Shown piece by piece: positions 43,785-54,881 of a stretch of DNA of 64,000 bases. A program made the translations under genes and the position numbers. The DNA comes from Lunularia cruciata (taxonomy: Eukaryota; Streptophyta; Marchantiopsida; Lunulariales; Lunulariaceae), in the NCBI GenBank assembly GCA_948567375.1, contig OX419758.1, positions 25,487,001 through 25,551,000 on the forward strand, in the 5' to 3' direction. Below the pieces are notes generated by a model, which worked only from the letters and a program-made list of their open reading frames with translations, ran no database searches and was not told the DNA's origin. Position 1 is the stretch's first letter. Each line of letters opens with the position of its first letter.

Positions 43785-44765
43785 CTATGCAACCTTGGAG
43801 AAGTCTTTGACAAATCTACAATAGAATCTTGTCAACCCCAAGAAGCTCTTGAGTTGAGTCTGATCTTCTGGGGCATGCCATTTTTGAATGACCTCTATTT
43901 TTTCTATCAATACTTGAATGTCCTCTGCACTTAATCTATGGCCCAAGTAGTCTACTTCAGACTTGCCAAACTTGCACTTTGAGATTTTGGCGTACAATCA
44001 ATTCTGTCTTAGAATCTGGAGGACCTCTCATAGATATTGTTTGTGTTCTGTCATTGTGCTATTGTATACTAAGATATCATCCAAGAAGATGATAATGGAC
44101 TTATCAAAGTATAGATGAAATATGTCATTCATTAGATTCATGAAAGTTGTAGGTGCATTGGTGAGGCCAAAAGGTATCACAAGATACTCAAAGTGGCCAT
44201 ACTTGGTTCAAAAGGCAATTTCATACACATCCTCCTCTGCAATTCAGATTTGATTGTAACCACTCCGTAAGTCCAATTTGGTGAAGTATCTCGCTCCATG
44301 GAGTTTATCAAACAAGTCATCCATGCAAGGTAAGGGGTATTTGTTCTTCACTGTTTGTTGATTGAGATCTCAATAGTCAATGGACATGCGCATTGTACTG
44401 TCCTTCTTCTTCACAAACAAGACAAGAGCCCTATATGGTGATACGCTAGGTTGGATGAACTCCTTTTGTAGCATCTCCTCAATTTGAGTCTTACACTCTT
44501 CCAACTCATGAGGTGATAGGCGATATGGGGCCTTACAAGGAGGTGTCTTCCCCGTGAGTGTCTCAATTTTATGATCTACTCTCCTTTTTGGTGGTAATCC
44601 TGAGGGTAGATCATCGGGAAAGACATCTTGAAACTCATCCACCACAAGCTTCAATTTATCAAGAACTTGTCCATTGAGTTGTGCACTTTGGACTTCTCTT
44701 ATTAGACCCATGAAACATCTATCAGTCTTACAGACAGTTGCCGTCTCTATGACATATAGAGGCAA
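43785..44765 (-). pseudogene. C2 reverse transcriptase
   Basis: The reading [40 protein letters not shown] and [20 protein letters not shown] is the RT entry. The palm region, in a shifted frame, encodes IIIFLDDILVY with the catalytic D-D kept (about 44085-44105). CKFGKSEVDYLGHRLSAEDI and LKSFLGLTRFYCRFVKDFSK are the connection. It is broken by frameshifts around 43990 and 44370. Confidence 0.85.
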
Positions 44766-45139
44766 ATTTTGCCTGGGTGATTTTCTTTAACCCCAATGAT
44801 TGACCATTGGTGGGTTCTTACTACTTTCTTCCTCTAATCTACCATAGGGTTGCAATGCTCCATCCATGGCATGCCTAAGATTGCATCATAATGAGCTAAT
44901 TGTATCACTCACCACTCAATTGCTTCTTGATATTCTCCTACAAAGAGTGTTACCCATTTAGGTAATGATTCAATCCTCTCTATTTGCCTATTAGGCAACT
45001 CTACTTCTTCACTCTTTTCTCTCTCTAGATCCATTCCCAATCTTATTGCAACAGAGCAAGATAAGAAATTCTCTATTGCTCCCGGATCAATTAATACTCT
45101 CACTTGATTGCCTTCTAGTGCTCCATTCACGACAATCAA
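44766..45139 (-). pseudogene. C2 protease
   Basis: It reads [20 protein letters not shown] and [20 protein letters not shown]. As in C1, the active site is D-P-G instead of D-S/T-G. The second half ([13 protein letters not shown]-like, 44840-44880) is in another frame. Confidence 0.8.
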
Positions 45140-47060
45140 TTGTGAGGTTGCCTTTTGGGATCTTTATGCATTAGTCTTCTTCCTTCCCTTGCTTCTCTTC
45201 TTCATTATTGAGCCAGTAATGCCACGAGGTACATTTACTAGCAATTTTTGTTTTCCAAAGTGATTTCCACCTCCTCTTCTATGCGCCTCTCCATGTTCTT
45301 CAAAGATCACATGTACAAAGGCCAAGGGCCTCTAGAGAAACAAGTGCGACAATTGGTAGATATGTGCCTAATACGACCACAATTGTAACAAAGCGTTGTT
45401 CTCCTCAAGTTCCTTCCCTTCATGGAACTCCATCTCTTTGTTCTTCTACTTGTCCACGCTTCCCTTGAAGCAGACATGCTCCTCGATCTTGAAATCAAAG
45501 GTTGCTCAATTCCATCGGTACTTGTCCACCCATGTGTGGTATTTTTGCTCGATAATGTTGAGGTGGAACTACTCCTTCACCTCCACCCAATGCTCCTATT
45601 ATTCTTTGCGCACAAGCAATGGCTTCAAATACCGTGCAAGGATTTTGCACCATGACTTCTTGGCAAATCCACTCCTTTAACCCTTGTTGGAAATTGTCAA
45701 AAGCCTATGTTGGACTCATGTTGGTTATTGTGACTTGTAGATCTAGAAATACCTCCACATACTCTTGTACGCTATTCTTCTATCTTAATCCCCATAGTCA
45801 GGTTTGAGCCATCTACACAAAATCCACCGATTGGAAATTCTTCAGCAATCCTTCTTGCATTGTTGTCCACGTGACCTCCCTTCTCTCTACCAACATGGAT
45901 CGTTCTCAAGTATCATACCATGTGAGGGCTTTATCGATCAAGTACCCACATGCAAACACGCGTGCAACATGCTTTGTGATCTCTGTTGAGAACAATTTGA
46001 AATATCAATTCATTCTCAAGATCCAATTTTCCACTACTCCCATCATACGTTGTACCTTGTAAGGCTCGATGTTGCAGGTCTGCTTCATCCGGAGTAGCAA
46101 TGTGGCTTCATCGTTGATAGGGTTTGTAGGCACAGGTGTAATACCAAGGGTTAGCCATATGATCTAGATGTGAAATTTGGTTTGTAACATCTAGAATGAT
46201 GTTATACATGCTGGTCAAAATAGATCAGATAGAAGTATCACCAAAAGAGTACTTCTACTAATAAAGCAGAAACCAAAATAGACTTGAGAACCTTAGAACC
46301 AATAGCTAGACATATGATTTAAAGGTGAGAATTGGTTTGGTAACATCTGGAAGGATGTAACACATGATGGACTAAACAGATCAGAAAGAGGTATCACCAA
46401 AAGAGGACTTCTACTAATAGAGTAGGAACCAAAATATGCCTAAAATCTTTGAAGGCAATTTCGGAGGCCTAAACGGATGAATTAGGCCTCAAAATGTGCA
46501 CATCCCCCCCAATAGAGGAAAGGCTAGCCTTGCCTTCCCCCTCCCGCTTTGTCTCGTCAAGAGCTTTCCAACGGTACCTTACTCACGTGATTTTGAGATT
46601 CCTATAGGAAGATTCCCTAAAAGATTCCCTCTGGTCAAAGCTTGTTTGACCAACCAGATAGGACCTAGACCAGACAGGTCACCCATCCAAGTAAGTAATC
46701 CAAGGGTGGAGCTTGCTAACATGTCACCTATCTGTGTCCCTAATCCTATGGTGGAGCTTCCTTGGAGGAGATCCTCTTTGTCTATATAATAAAGAGAAGG
46801 TGCTTCCTTGGGGCATCGAATGTTTGAGTGTGCAATCTTTGTTTCCTCTCTTCTCTTGTCCTCGGAGTATTACAACAGGTGTCTCTCCAAGTACTTGAGT
46901 CGTAGGTATTGGGTTTTGAGACATCTCTTCTTCTTGCATGGCTTGATCATTCATGAGGATTTGCACTTGACTTTGTAATGTCTCCATGGTCATCTTAATC
47001 TTTCGAAATTCATTCAACATCCCTTGCATTCCTTGCACCAACTCTTGCAATTATGGATCC
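45140..47060 (-). pseudogene. C2 gag with CCHC knuckle, interrupted by a solo LTR
   Basis: The N-terminus reads MQELVQGMQGMLNEFRKIKM and TMETLQSQVQILMNDQAMQE, a coiled coil, up to VLGET at 46880. The reversed solo LTR lies at 46137-46874, and the rest of gag continues from 46131. The nucleocapsid has CYNCGRIRHISTNC (CX2CX4HX4C) near 45370-45410. Frame breaks are frequent. Confidence 0.78.
46137..46874 (+). repeat. Solo LTR of family C inserted in C2 gag, opposite orientation
   Basis: It is 738 bp, from TGTAATACCAAGGG to CGGAGTATTACA, the reverse complement of the C LTR. It is flanked by a perfect acagg duplication (46132-46136 and 46875-46879). C1 shows the uninterrupted site around 3095 (ggcacgtgtgactctcc). 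Confidence 0.93.
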
Positions 47061-47652
47061 ATGGTTCCTACAACACTCAATCGCTAATGTCTACTTCAAT
47101 ACAAAGTCAATATGATCAATCTAGAAGGCGCACAAACTATCAGAACTACCATTGGGACCTTAGAAGCTATCACTCATTGATAATACTCCTCGCCAAAATG
47201 CCTAACCACAAAATCTTTAAACATCACTTTCGGTCTCACTACATAACGGATTTCTACTTGAGTGTTGAAAGGGAGAGGATTTGGGACATTCACATCCATA
47301 TTATCATAATAGAATGTAGATTGTCAAATCCCACCCTCTGTCATTTATCACCACAGGTAGAATCATTGGGTTTGGTGAATTCATCACCCTATCCATGAAT
47401 TTTGTGCCAAAGTGATAAACTAACAATAACTTCATTTGCTCACACTGGATGTACATAACCTTGATCTAGAATAGAGTTAGGAATGGAAAGCTAGGTGCGG
47501 GAAATTGTTCTCTCGGTGCATCCATCCCGTCCGCTTTCTAAAGTCCTTCCTAAGTCTAGCAACTACTCTATGTTCTCCACCTCAAATTACTCAGTTTTAG
47601 TACTTTGTGCTCTTCCAAGAGGGGTGATCTACTCTCTTGGACTAAGACACTC
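47061..47652 (-). other. C2 untranslated leader
   Basis: It is homologous to the C1 leader (3301-3870). No convincing coding sequence. Confidence 0.55.
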
Positions 47653-47664
47653 GCTTTGATACCA
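47653..47664 (-). other. C2 primer-binding site (initiator Met tRNA)
   Basis: The minus strand reads TGGTATCAAAGC one base from the LTR, with one mismatch to the plant initiator-Met site TGGTATCAGAGC. Confidence 0.8.
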
Positions 47665-47665
47665 T

Positions 47666-48401
47666 TGTAATACTCCAAGGGCAAGAGAAGAGAGAGAAAC
47701 ACAAATTACACACTCAACATTTGGTTCCCCAAAGGAGCACCTTCTCTTTATTATATAGACAAAGAGGATCTCCTCCAAGGAAGCTCCACCATAGGATTAG
47801 GCACATAGATAGGTGACATGTCAGCAAGCTCCACCCTTGGATTACCTACTTTGATGGGTGACATGTCGGTCTAGGTCCTATCTGGTTGGTCAAATAAGCT
47901 TTGATCGGAGGGAATCTTTTAGGGAATCTTCTTGTAGGAGTCTTAGAATCACGTAAGGTACCGTTGAAAAGCTCTCGGCAAGACAAACCAGGGGGAGGGA
48001 AAGCCAACCTTTCTTCTATTTGGAGGGAGGGGCATTTGCACATTTTTGAGACCTAATTCATCCATTTAGGCCTCCAAAATTACCTTCAAAGATTTTAGGC
48101 ATATTTTGGTTCCTACTCTATTAGTAGAAGTCCTCTTTTGGTGATACATCTTTATGATATGTTTAGTCCATCATGTGTAACATCCTTCCAGATGTTACCA
48201 AACCAATTCTCACCTTTAAATCATATGTCTAGCTATTGGTTCTAAGGTTCTCAAGTCTATTTTGATTTCTTCCTTATTTGTAGAAGTACTCTTTTGGTGA
48301 TACTTCTATCTTATCTATTTTGACCATCATATATAACATCATTCTAGATGTTACAAACCAAATTTCACATCTAGATCATATGGCTAGCTCTTGGTATTAC
48401 A
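47666..48401 (-). repeat. C2 5' LTR
   Basis: It is 736 bp, from tgtaatactccaagg to gctcttggtattaca, paired with 41066-41798 and next to the primer site. Confidence 0.92.
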
Positions 48402-49855
48402 ATATGACTTATGTGTGAGCTGTGTTGCTTCTTGAGTGTATGATGTTGACAACAATGTATGTTGTGTAGCAATTTATATATTCATGATAGCAACCATGTT
48501 CATAGGTGGTAGGGTGCAAAAATGAAATGGGTCCAACTACTAATAAGATGATTATTGTTCTCTTTCCTTGATCTTGTAAGCTCATTGAATTTAGTTAAGT
48601 GACCTTATCCCAACATCGTAGAGACATGACCAACCACATAGTTATTTCCCCACATATGATGCTCTCGTGACACTTAACCCTATTTTTTATGAAAAAAACA
48701 TTGACAAAGAAAAGTGGAGACGAAAGAGGTAATGGGTTGGATAGTCATCTCGGTATTTTGGAATTCAATACAATGACTTGAGTCAATCATGTCTAATTTT
48801 CCCTATCAAATGATCATTATCAAAATCCCAATATGGTGAATCGGGTCAATCTTATCTACAATTTCCGTCAATGATCATTGTACTACAAACCTAGAAAGCA
48901 TAATTGTTATCATAAACTAAAAATAAAGAATCTTTGTACAACCCTAGAAAGCACAATTGTTATTATAAACTAAAATAAAGAATCTTTGTTTGAACCAAGT
49001 ATCAATTTGCTCTCGATCTCGTTGACATGTATAATTTAGAACCTACCCTTGGCAAGAGCGATTGTTGCAATGGTTTGAACTCATGTCCTATCCTCCTAAG
49101 CATAGAAGCAAAATCGATCAAAGTTTTGAGTTGTGGACTGCAACCAAATCTTTGTTCGTACAACCAAGCTTTCATGAAATCAAACTTTAGCAATCGATGA
49201 ACATCAAAGTGATGTGCGGAAATTAAACGTGAGATAGTTGATATATTTAGGTGATAATCCGGTTCGAAACGAATTTACATAATCAAGTATAACAATATCA
49301 TTTTCTAATCCGGATGAAAATTACATAAAACTCGATCAATCAATCGGGTAACATGAAATCGAACTACAACATGAAATCAAATATAGTTTAATTTGGATTT
49401 GAAAATTTTCGGCTCCAAACTCTTTCGATTTGGTCTAATACCAAATTCCAGGCAGAGTCCTATATGGAAAGTAAAATTCATGAGCTTATGGAAGATTGAA
49501 ATGTGTCTATTGTCTATGTCATCCACGTCAACCAGACCCTGCGCCATGTCAACCATCGATGGGTGCCGTTAGGTCATTTTACCATGTTGAATCATGGCAA
49601 AAGTCGAGAGTTGATGACGAATGCCGAACGTTGTCTCACTCCTTGTCGGGAAAATTGCTGTAAAGAAACTGTTCTGTGCTTGTACCTTAATTGTAACAGG
49701 GTTTCTTGTGTTTCTGTATGAACAGCATGGCAATCACATGGCACGTCAGCATCTAACTGACTGCAGTACTGTACGTAGGTTTCGGTGGATTGCAAAGAGC
49801 CGATACAGCTCCGCAGTCGGTTACGCCCCTGGCGGGAGGACCTCTGAACAAGCGA
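48402..49855. other. Intergenic DNA right of the repeat cluster
   Basis: The first ~95 bp belongs to the family A debris that C2 was inserted into. Beyond about 48500 I find no retrotransposon motifs and no supported gene; short reading frames look random. Confidence 0.5.
48885..48989. repeat. Tandem duplication of ~52 bp
   Basis: There are two units, 48885-48937 and 48938-48989, each aca(a/c)acctagaaagca-aattgttat-ataaacta...aaagaatctttgt, with four or five differences. Confidence 0.85.
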
Positions 49856-50598
49856 CTGCGTAGGATAACAAGAAGGATGGGAAGGCCCCATCAGACCGTA
49901 CAAGGAAAAGACATAGGATAAGAGGTAAAATGGGGCTAAGCCCCAATGTAATGGGGGCGAGAGAACCCCGAGATGTACTTCAAACCGTGACGAGGAGTTC
50001 TTCACTTTCGTTTCTGAGTCCGATAGAATTACAAAGCAATCGATTTTCTCTAATTGTTCAGCTTTGAGAGTGGCTCTTCAGGTAACCTTAGATAAAATAC
50101 CTATCCTACAATGGGAGACATCAAACTTATCCTCAATGAACTCTATTTCCAAAAGTTCCGTATCGTGGATAAGAGTGAATATCTTTCCGAATATTGTTTT
50201 TTACACAATCAATCAAACAAACAGGTGATTTTGTTCTTACATTATATAGATCAAGAGTGTCCATTGTTCCATATACATACGTGTATGGACGGGCATATTA
50301 ACTATAGGTTAAAAACCTGGCAAAGGATACAGATCATAAGATAATTAGTAGTAAAAGCACGAAGGATGGGAAGACCCAATCAAGGGTGAGACCAATAAGT
50401 AATAATATGGGAGCTTATGAGTTATGAAGCTCTTTGACTATTCGAGAGACATTTGTATGGTTCAGATATCTTAAGTGCTATAGGACAGATCTCTCGTGAC
50501 GGTATTATTGGTGCTTAGTCCCATTTTATCTCTTGTGTTTGTCCTTGTTCGGCTTGATGGGGTCTTCCCATACTTCCTACGCGGTCCCATCCCATTTA
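49856..50598. repeat. Inverted repeat pair, possible foldback or MITE-like element
   Basis: The left arm (about 49869-49940: gcgtagga...aaggatgggaaggccccatc, then ggataagaggtaaaatgggg) is matched as a reverse complement by the right arm (about 50511-50590: cttagtcccattttatctctt, gatggggtcttcccatac, tcctacgc). A third, partial direct copy (gaaggatgggaagaccca) lies at 50363-50382. The space between holds no coding sequence. No clear target duplication was found. Confidence 0.55.
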
Positions 50599-53500
50599 CC
50601 AAGCGGACATTCTATCTACAATAAAAATTCTAGGAATGTCAACGATGACATGAAAGGTAGTGAAAAAGTGTTTTCTGCATACATGGTCCAATTTTTGTAA
50701 ATTTACTGGATCCTTCATACCATTTAACTATGTTGTAACCAAAATCTCACCAAGATCCATGCCTAATGGTTGTAAAGTTGATGATAGTGTGAGAGAATGT
50801 CTATCGCAGGTAATGAGGTCAGGACTAGAGATGACCACCCAGATTTATTCTTCCTAAGTCTTAGCACCCTTTTTTAAAGTCCAAGAAATAGGTAACTCTC
50901 ATTTTTGTCGAGCTAAGTTTTCAAGGACTGAATAAACTCGGGATGAAAACCTTCATACTCTTGCCATGCTTTATGTTGTCCAACTTATAGGGAAGACAAT
51001 AGACAATCGTAAAGTAAACCTTTAAGGGGAATCGATTGTACATCATATAACTTCAGCTTCATCTATTGTTGTTGGGTAGAGGGCCTTCAGAAAGCCTCAA
51101 ACAATCCAAACAAAGACAACATAATGCATTTCACCTCTTCGGTTTCTTCGACGGCAAATTATGACAATCAAGACGACCTACATCCGAATATCCCTATGTA
51201 CAGTAGAGGGGAGGGGTTCGTACCAGCTTATCGATGGTTGAAAGCTCAAGTTACCCTGGTCGACACCTTCACCAGAACTCTTTCGTTTTCTCGAAAGCAG
51301 AAGAAGCCGAAACCAGTCGCTGGAAGAGGAAAACTGCGGGCCACCGCCGCAGCATCAAATGTCTAGATCATGAGGATTAGGGGAATCTAGTAAACTTTTC
51401 GGAGTCTGACATCAGCTATTGGAACTATGAACGTAACTAAAGGAGCGGTACCTCCACATGGGAGCGAAGAAAGAGGGCGGATTTGATCAAATTAGAACCG
51501 CTCCACGCTAGTTGCGATCTTAATTCTGACGATGAGGATGACAACAATAGCTGCTACCGCGTAAAGAAAGAAGTGGAATGACGCTACCACGGCAGCACTA
51601 CGGTATGACACATAATCAAGAGAGGTGATGCCACCACCATGTTCACTACAGTAGAGAACTGTACTGCACTGTACCAGTGTATGCTGCAGCTTGTGAGGAG
51701 CGTTCGGTGCCGAAAGAGAGGTCGATATGTGTGTGCGCTGAAGGGTTTCTCTTGGTTGCTTCGACGCGAAGCTTGCCGGACTGATTGATTCATTCATTCA
51801 TCAAAGGAGTGGAGTGGCGTTATAAGATAGATTGGGGTGGCTGGCTGGTTGGCCCAGTATATGATAAATATGAGTCCCGTCATTTGGAGAAGAAAGGAGA
51901 GGAAGAATGATGATGATGATAATGATGAGTAGAGACCGGGGAGAAGTTGAGGTTCATGTTGTGCTGTTGTTTTTGCTGTTGTTGTCGCTTATCTAAGTGT
52001 CATTAGACACACGCCCGCACGCCACCTTTTGATCTGATCCAAGAGTCATCCCCAGAGAACCTTTTTGTTTGTCGTCGTTTTGTGTCACTGAATGCGTGCG
52101 AGGGGAAACACTCGGGAAAGGGAGTACGAGGAGGAGTTGCTGATGGTCTGGTTAATTGATCGGGATTTGTAATTGCGTGCGGAAGGGAAGAAGAGAGTAC
52201 TGGGAGTGAGAGCCAGAGGAAGAGAGAGATTTCGGGATCTTTTCCGTCTTCCAGTAGTGTTTGGTTGTTTGCCGGACGGGGCGGTGAATTTTGCTGCCGC
52301 AGGGCTAGGTGGTCTTGCTGGGGCTTATTCTATCGCCTGGGGGCTCGCTGCTGTCAGTTAGAAGGTCAAGGAAGAGAAGGCAGGCAGGGAGGTTGATAGC
52401 AAGAGGGAGCGTGGCAGGCACGCGCATAGTTGAGAGTTGCTGCGGCACTTTCGTGAGGCTCCCCCTTATGTGTGGCATCATTGCGGTTTTGTTCTCTCGC
52501 ATCGCGGTCTTGGTTGGTTAGGTCTCTGTCGGGACATAGATTCAGTACTCATGCTAATTAGTAGTTCAAATTCAAGACTATCTCCAATTCTGCTTTACGG
52601 CCATCAGCGCGAAACCTTCCGCACGCAGTTCCGTCCTGTTAACCGTGTTAGTGGTTAGCATATCTGACCGGATGAGAATTGGGACGGGAGAAGTTTTGGC
52701 ATGAGCGCTCATCTTCTGCATCTAGCGAATTGGCCTTGACGCGCGCTTTTAATGTTGTCTACTTGGGAGTTCAAGAGGCAAGGCAATTGAGAGGTAGGTC
52801 AACGCTTCTTGCAACTGGTATTGGGAGTGGGAGTGGGAGTGTGCTCTCCGTTTAGGGATTGAAGAGTCTCGTGTTCCTCCCGTGGTTGTTGTTATTTGAG
52901 AGGAATCTAGGGGAGCGTGGTTCGTGATTCCATGGTAGTCCATCAGGATGCATGTAAGTGCAAAGTTCCATGTTGTAATCTCTGTTACCAGAAATCGACT
53001 GATTTATGTGTATTGCTGGTATATGTCTGGAGGATTTATGAAGTCAGTCAGCGGGAGCACTCATCTAATGTATCTAGGGGAGAGATGTTTCTATCGGTCT
53101 GCAGATTATTGTCCTGGAACCGTGGCACATAGGCCTGATGTAGATTGAGTATTGGGCATTATATAGCATACGCCTGAACTATTCCCAGTTTTTGTGGAAG
53201 CCCTTCTTTCGTTGTGACCGTTTAGAGACTTGTGCCTCGATCATTGCTTTTGGCTGCTTTGATTCATACTACAATAGTATTAGTTCTCCACGGGGCATAT
53301 TCGGCTGTTCTTACTAAGTTTGCAGAAGAGCTCTCATGCTCCATTTCAGACCGAATGTACCACAACTCGTGAACCTAGCTCCTCTGTTTCGAGTGGTGAA
53401 TTTGTGTGTAAGATCAATTGCTAGCTAGGTGATTACGATGCGATGCAACTATACCATTGCATGTCAGTAGCGGGGCTTTTAGACGACTCTTTCTCACTAG

Positions 53501-54881
53501 TTTCATTTAACCTAGAAGTTGCCCAGGAACTTGCAGATTCTTAGATAGTGACCTTTTTGTGCATTCCCAATATCCTTTCATCTCGAGACGAGAATTAGTG
53601 ATCTAGGTCACTTATTTTACAAGGATTTATAGTCGAATAGTAAGAATTACTGCTACTTATTTCTTAGAGGACCTTAAGTTTTCCTCCGGGAAGCGGTTCT
53701 TTTAAACCCGTGTGTTAATCATGTTAATCATGTTTACATATAGAAGTCTGCCTTTGCTGGGATTGTTGGAGGCATGTAGGATTCTGTGGCCAATTACCGT
53801 TTTTCGATTCTTATATTTGAAGTTAGTGGCTCGGCCCCAATTTGAGGTTTTAACCCACAGCCCCATCAAGATGTACCTCTAGGTTCCAAGATACGATCAT
53901 GTGTGGTACTTGTTGGCACATAGGGTGATATCGGCCTTATGGATTCTGACAGTAGGACTCTATACAAGTATGTGTTCGTTGAGGGGTTATTGGTTAGCCT
54001 AAGATACGCATGTTACAGCTTGGGGTCCCATTCTAGTGTCTTGTCCTCCAAGGTTCTGGCGCCGCAAGTGTCAATGTCTGTCCAGGAACGGTCCTGATCA
54101 TGAGCCGGTTGAACTTGGCTGACTTTCTGTTTGAGGTGACACGCTTCTGCGGGGGCTTACCAGCTGGTTTCGTTTCCCCAGTTCCTTCTTGGATGATCAG
54201 GGTGTAGGACCAGTCGGCTGTCTGTCTCCGAGAGAATACAGGTGCTTTCGTTTGGTATTGCGTAGTCCCTGATTATGATCGCTCTCTTTCGAAATCCGCG
54301 TCTCCATTATGTGGCATCCTGCCTTAATTCAAACCTAATTGCAAACTCAGCTGTTAAGTCACTGGTAATCCGTTTCGCCCTATTACGAACCCTGATAGCT
54401 CGGGGGTCACGACCAAATTCTGGCATGCCTTCTTCTAGTTGTGTTGATGTTTTCCTTCTTTACCTTTTTTTTTCCTTCTGTCACATCAATCTCCGCCCAA
54501 TTCGGTGTTTGGTAGGGAGTTTAGGACACGTTGCTTTCATCGTCATCTACCGTGTTTATGCTCCAACCATGATTCTCATGAGGACCTTATTTCTTTCAAC
54601 CTGTAGGTTAACACAGTGGGATTTCTCTGAGGAGTTTTGTCCTTTCGCTGATCCTGGTCTGTAATGGACTATCGAGGCCGGCCATCCTGATTGTGTTTGA
54701 ATCTTGCCGAGAGGGTTTCTGAATATGCAGGGTTTGTACGTACGACGTGTGGAAATAGGAAGGAAAACTGGAAATATCTAGGGTTTTTTCTTGATTACGA
54801 TTGGTATTGTGTCTGTTCTGGGATAGGAGCGGGACTCTGACCAGGAGACAAGGCAGGAGCCTTTACATTTGAGTCCCCATA
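50599..54881. other. Intergenic DNA and probable 5' region of the WD40 gene
   Basis: No supported gene. The stretch 51900-52500 is rich in GA/CT and GC (gatgatgatgataatgatg at 51908) and looks like promoter or untranslated-leader sequence, but I cannot define a start site or a leader intron. No TATA box is obvious in the 200 bp before the start codon at 54882. Confidence 0.35.

Larger units (their letters stand above)
41066..48401 (-). mobile_element. Chromovirus family C, full-length copy C2
   Basis: C2 has LTRs at 41066-41798 (3') and 47666-48401 (5'). The flanks are atata on the left and atatg on the right, a target duplication with one change. It has a polypurine tract, chromodomain, integrase, RNase H, RT, protease, gag and a primer site on the minus strand. 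A solo LTR of the same family is inserted in gag in the opposite orientation. All genes have stops or frameshifts. Confidence 0.92.

Noticed and set aside
51124-51366. Plus-strand frame of 80 codons
   Set aside because: No domain and no partner exons; length is within chance.
51492-51797. Minus-strand frame of 101 codons with a hydrophobic stretch
   Set aside because: No known domain, no clear codon bias, and it lies in probable promoter DNA.
52600-52670. tRNA-like string with tagtggttag
   Set aside because: No cloverleaf can be formed with acceptor and T arms.
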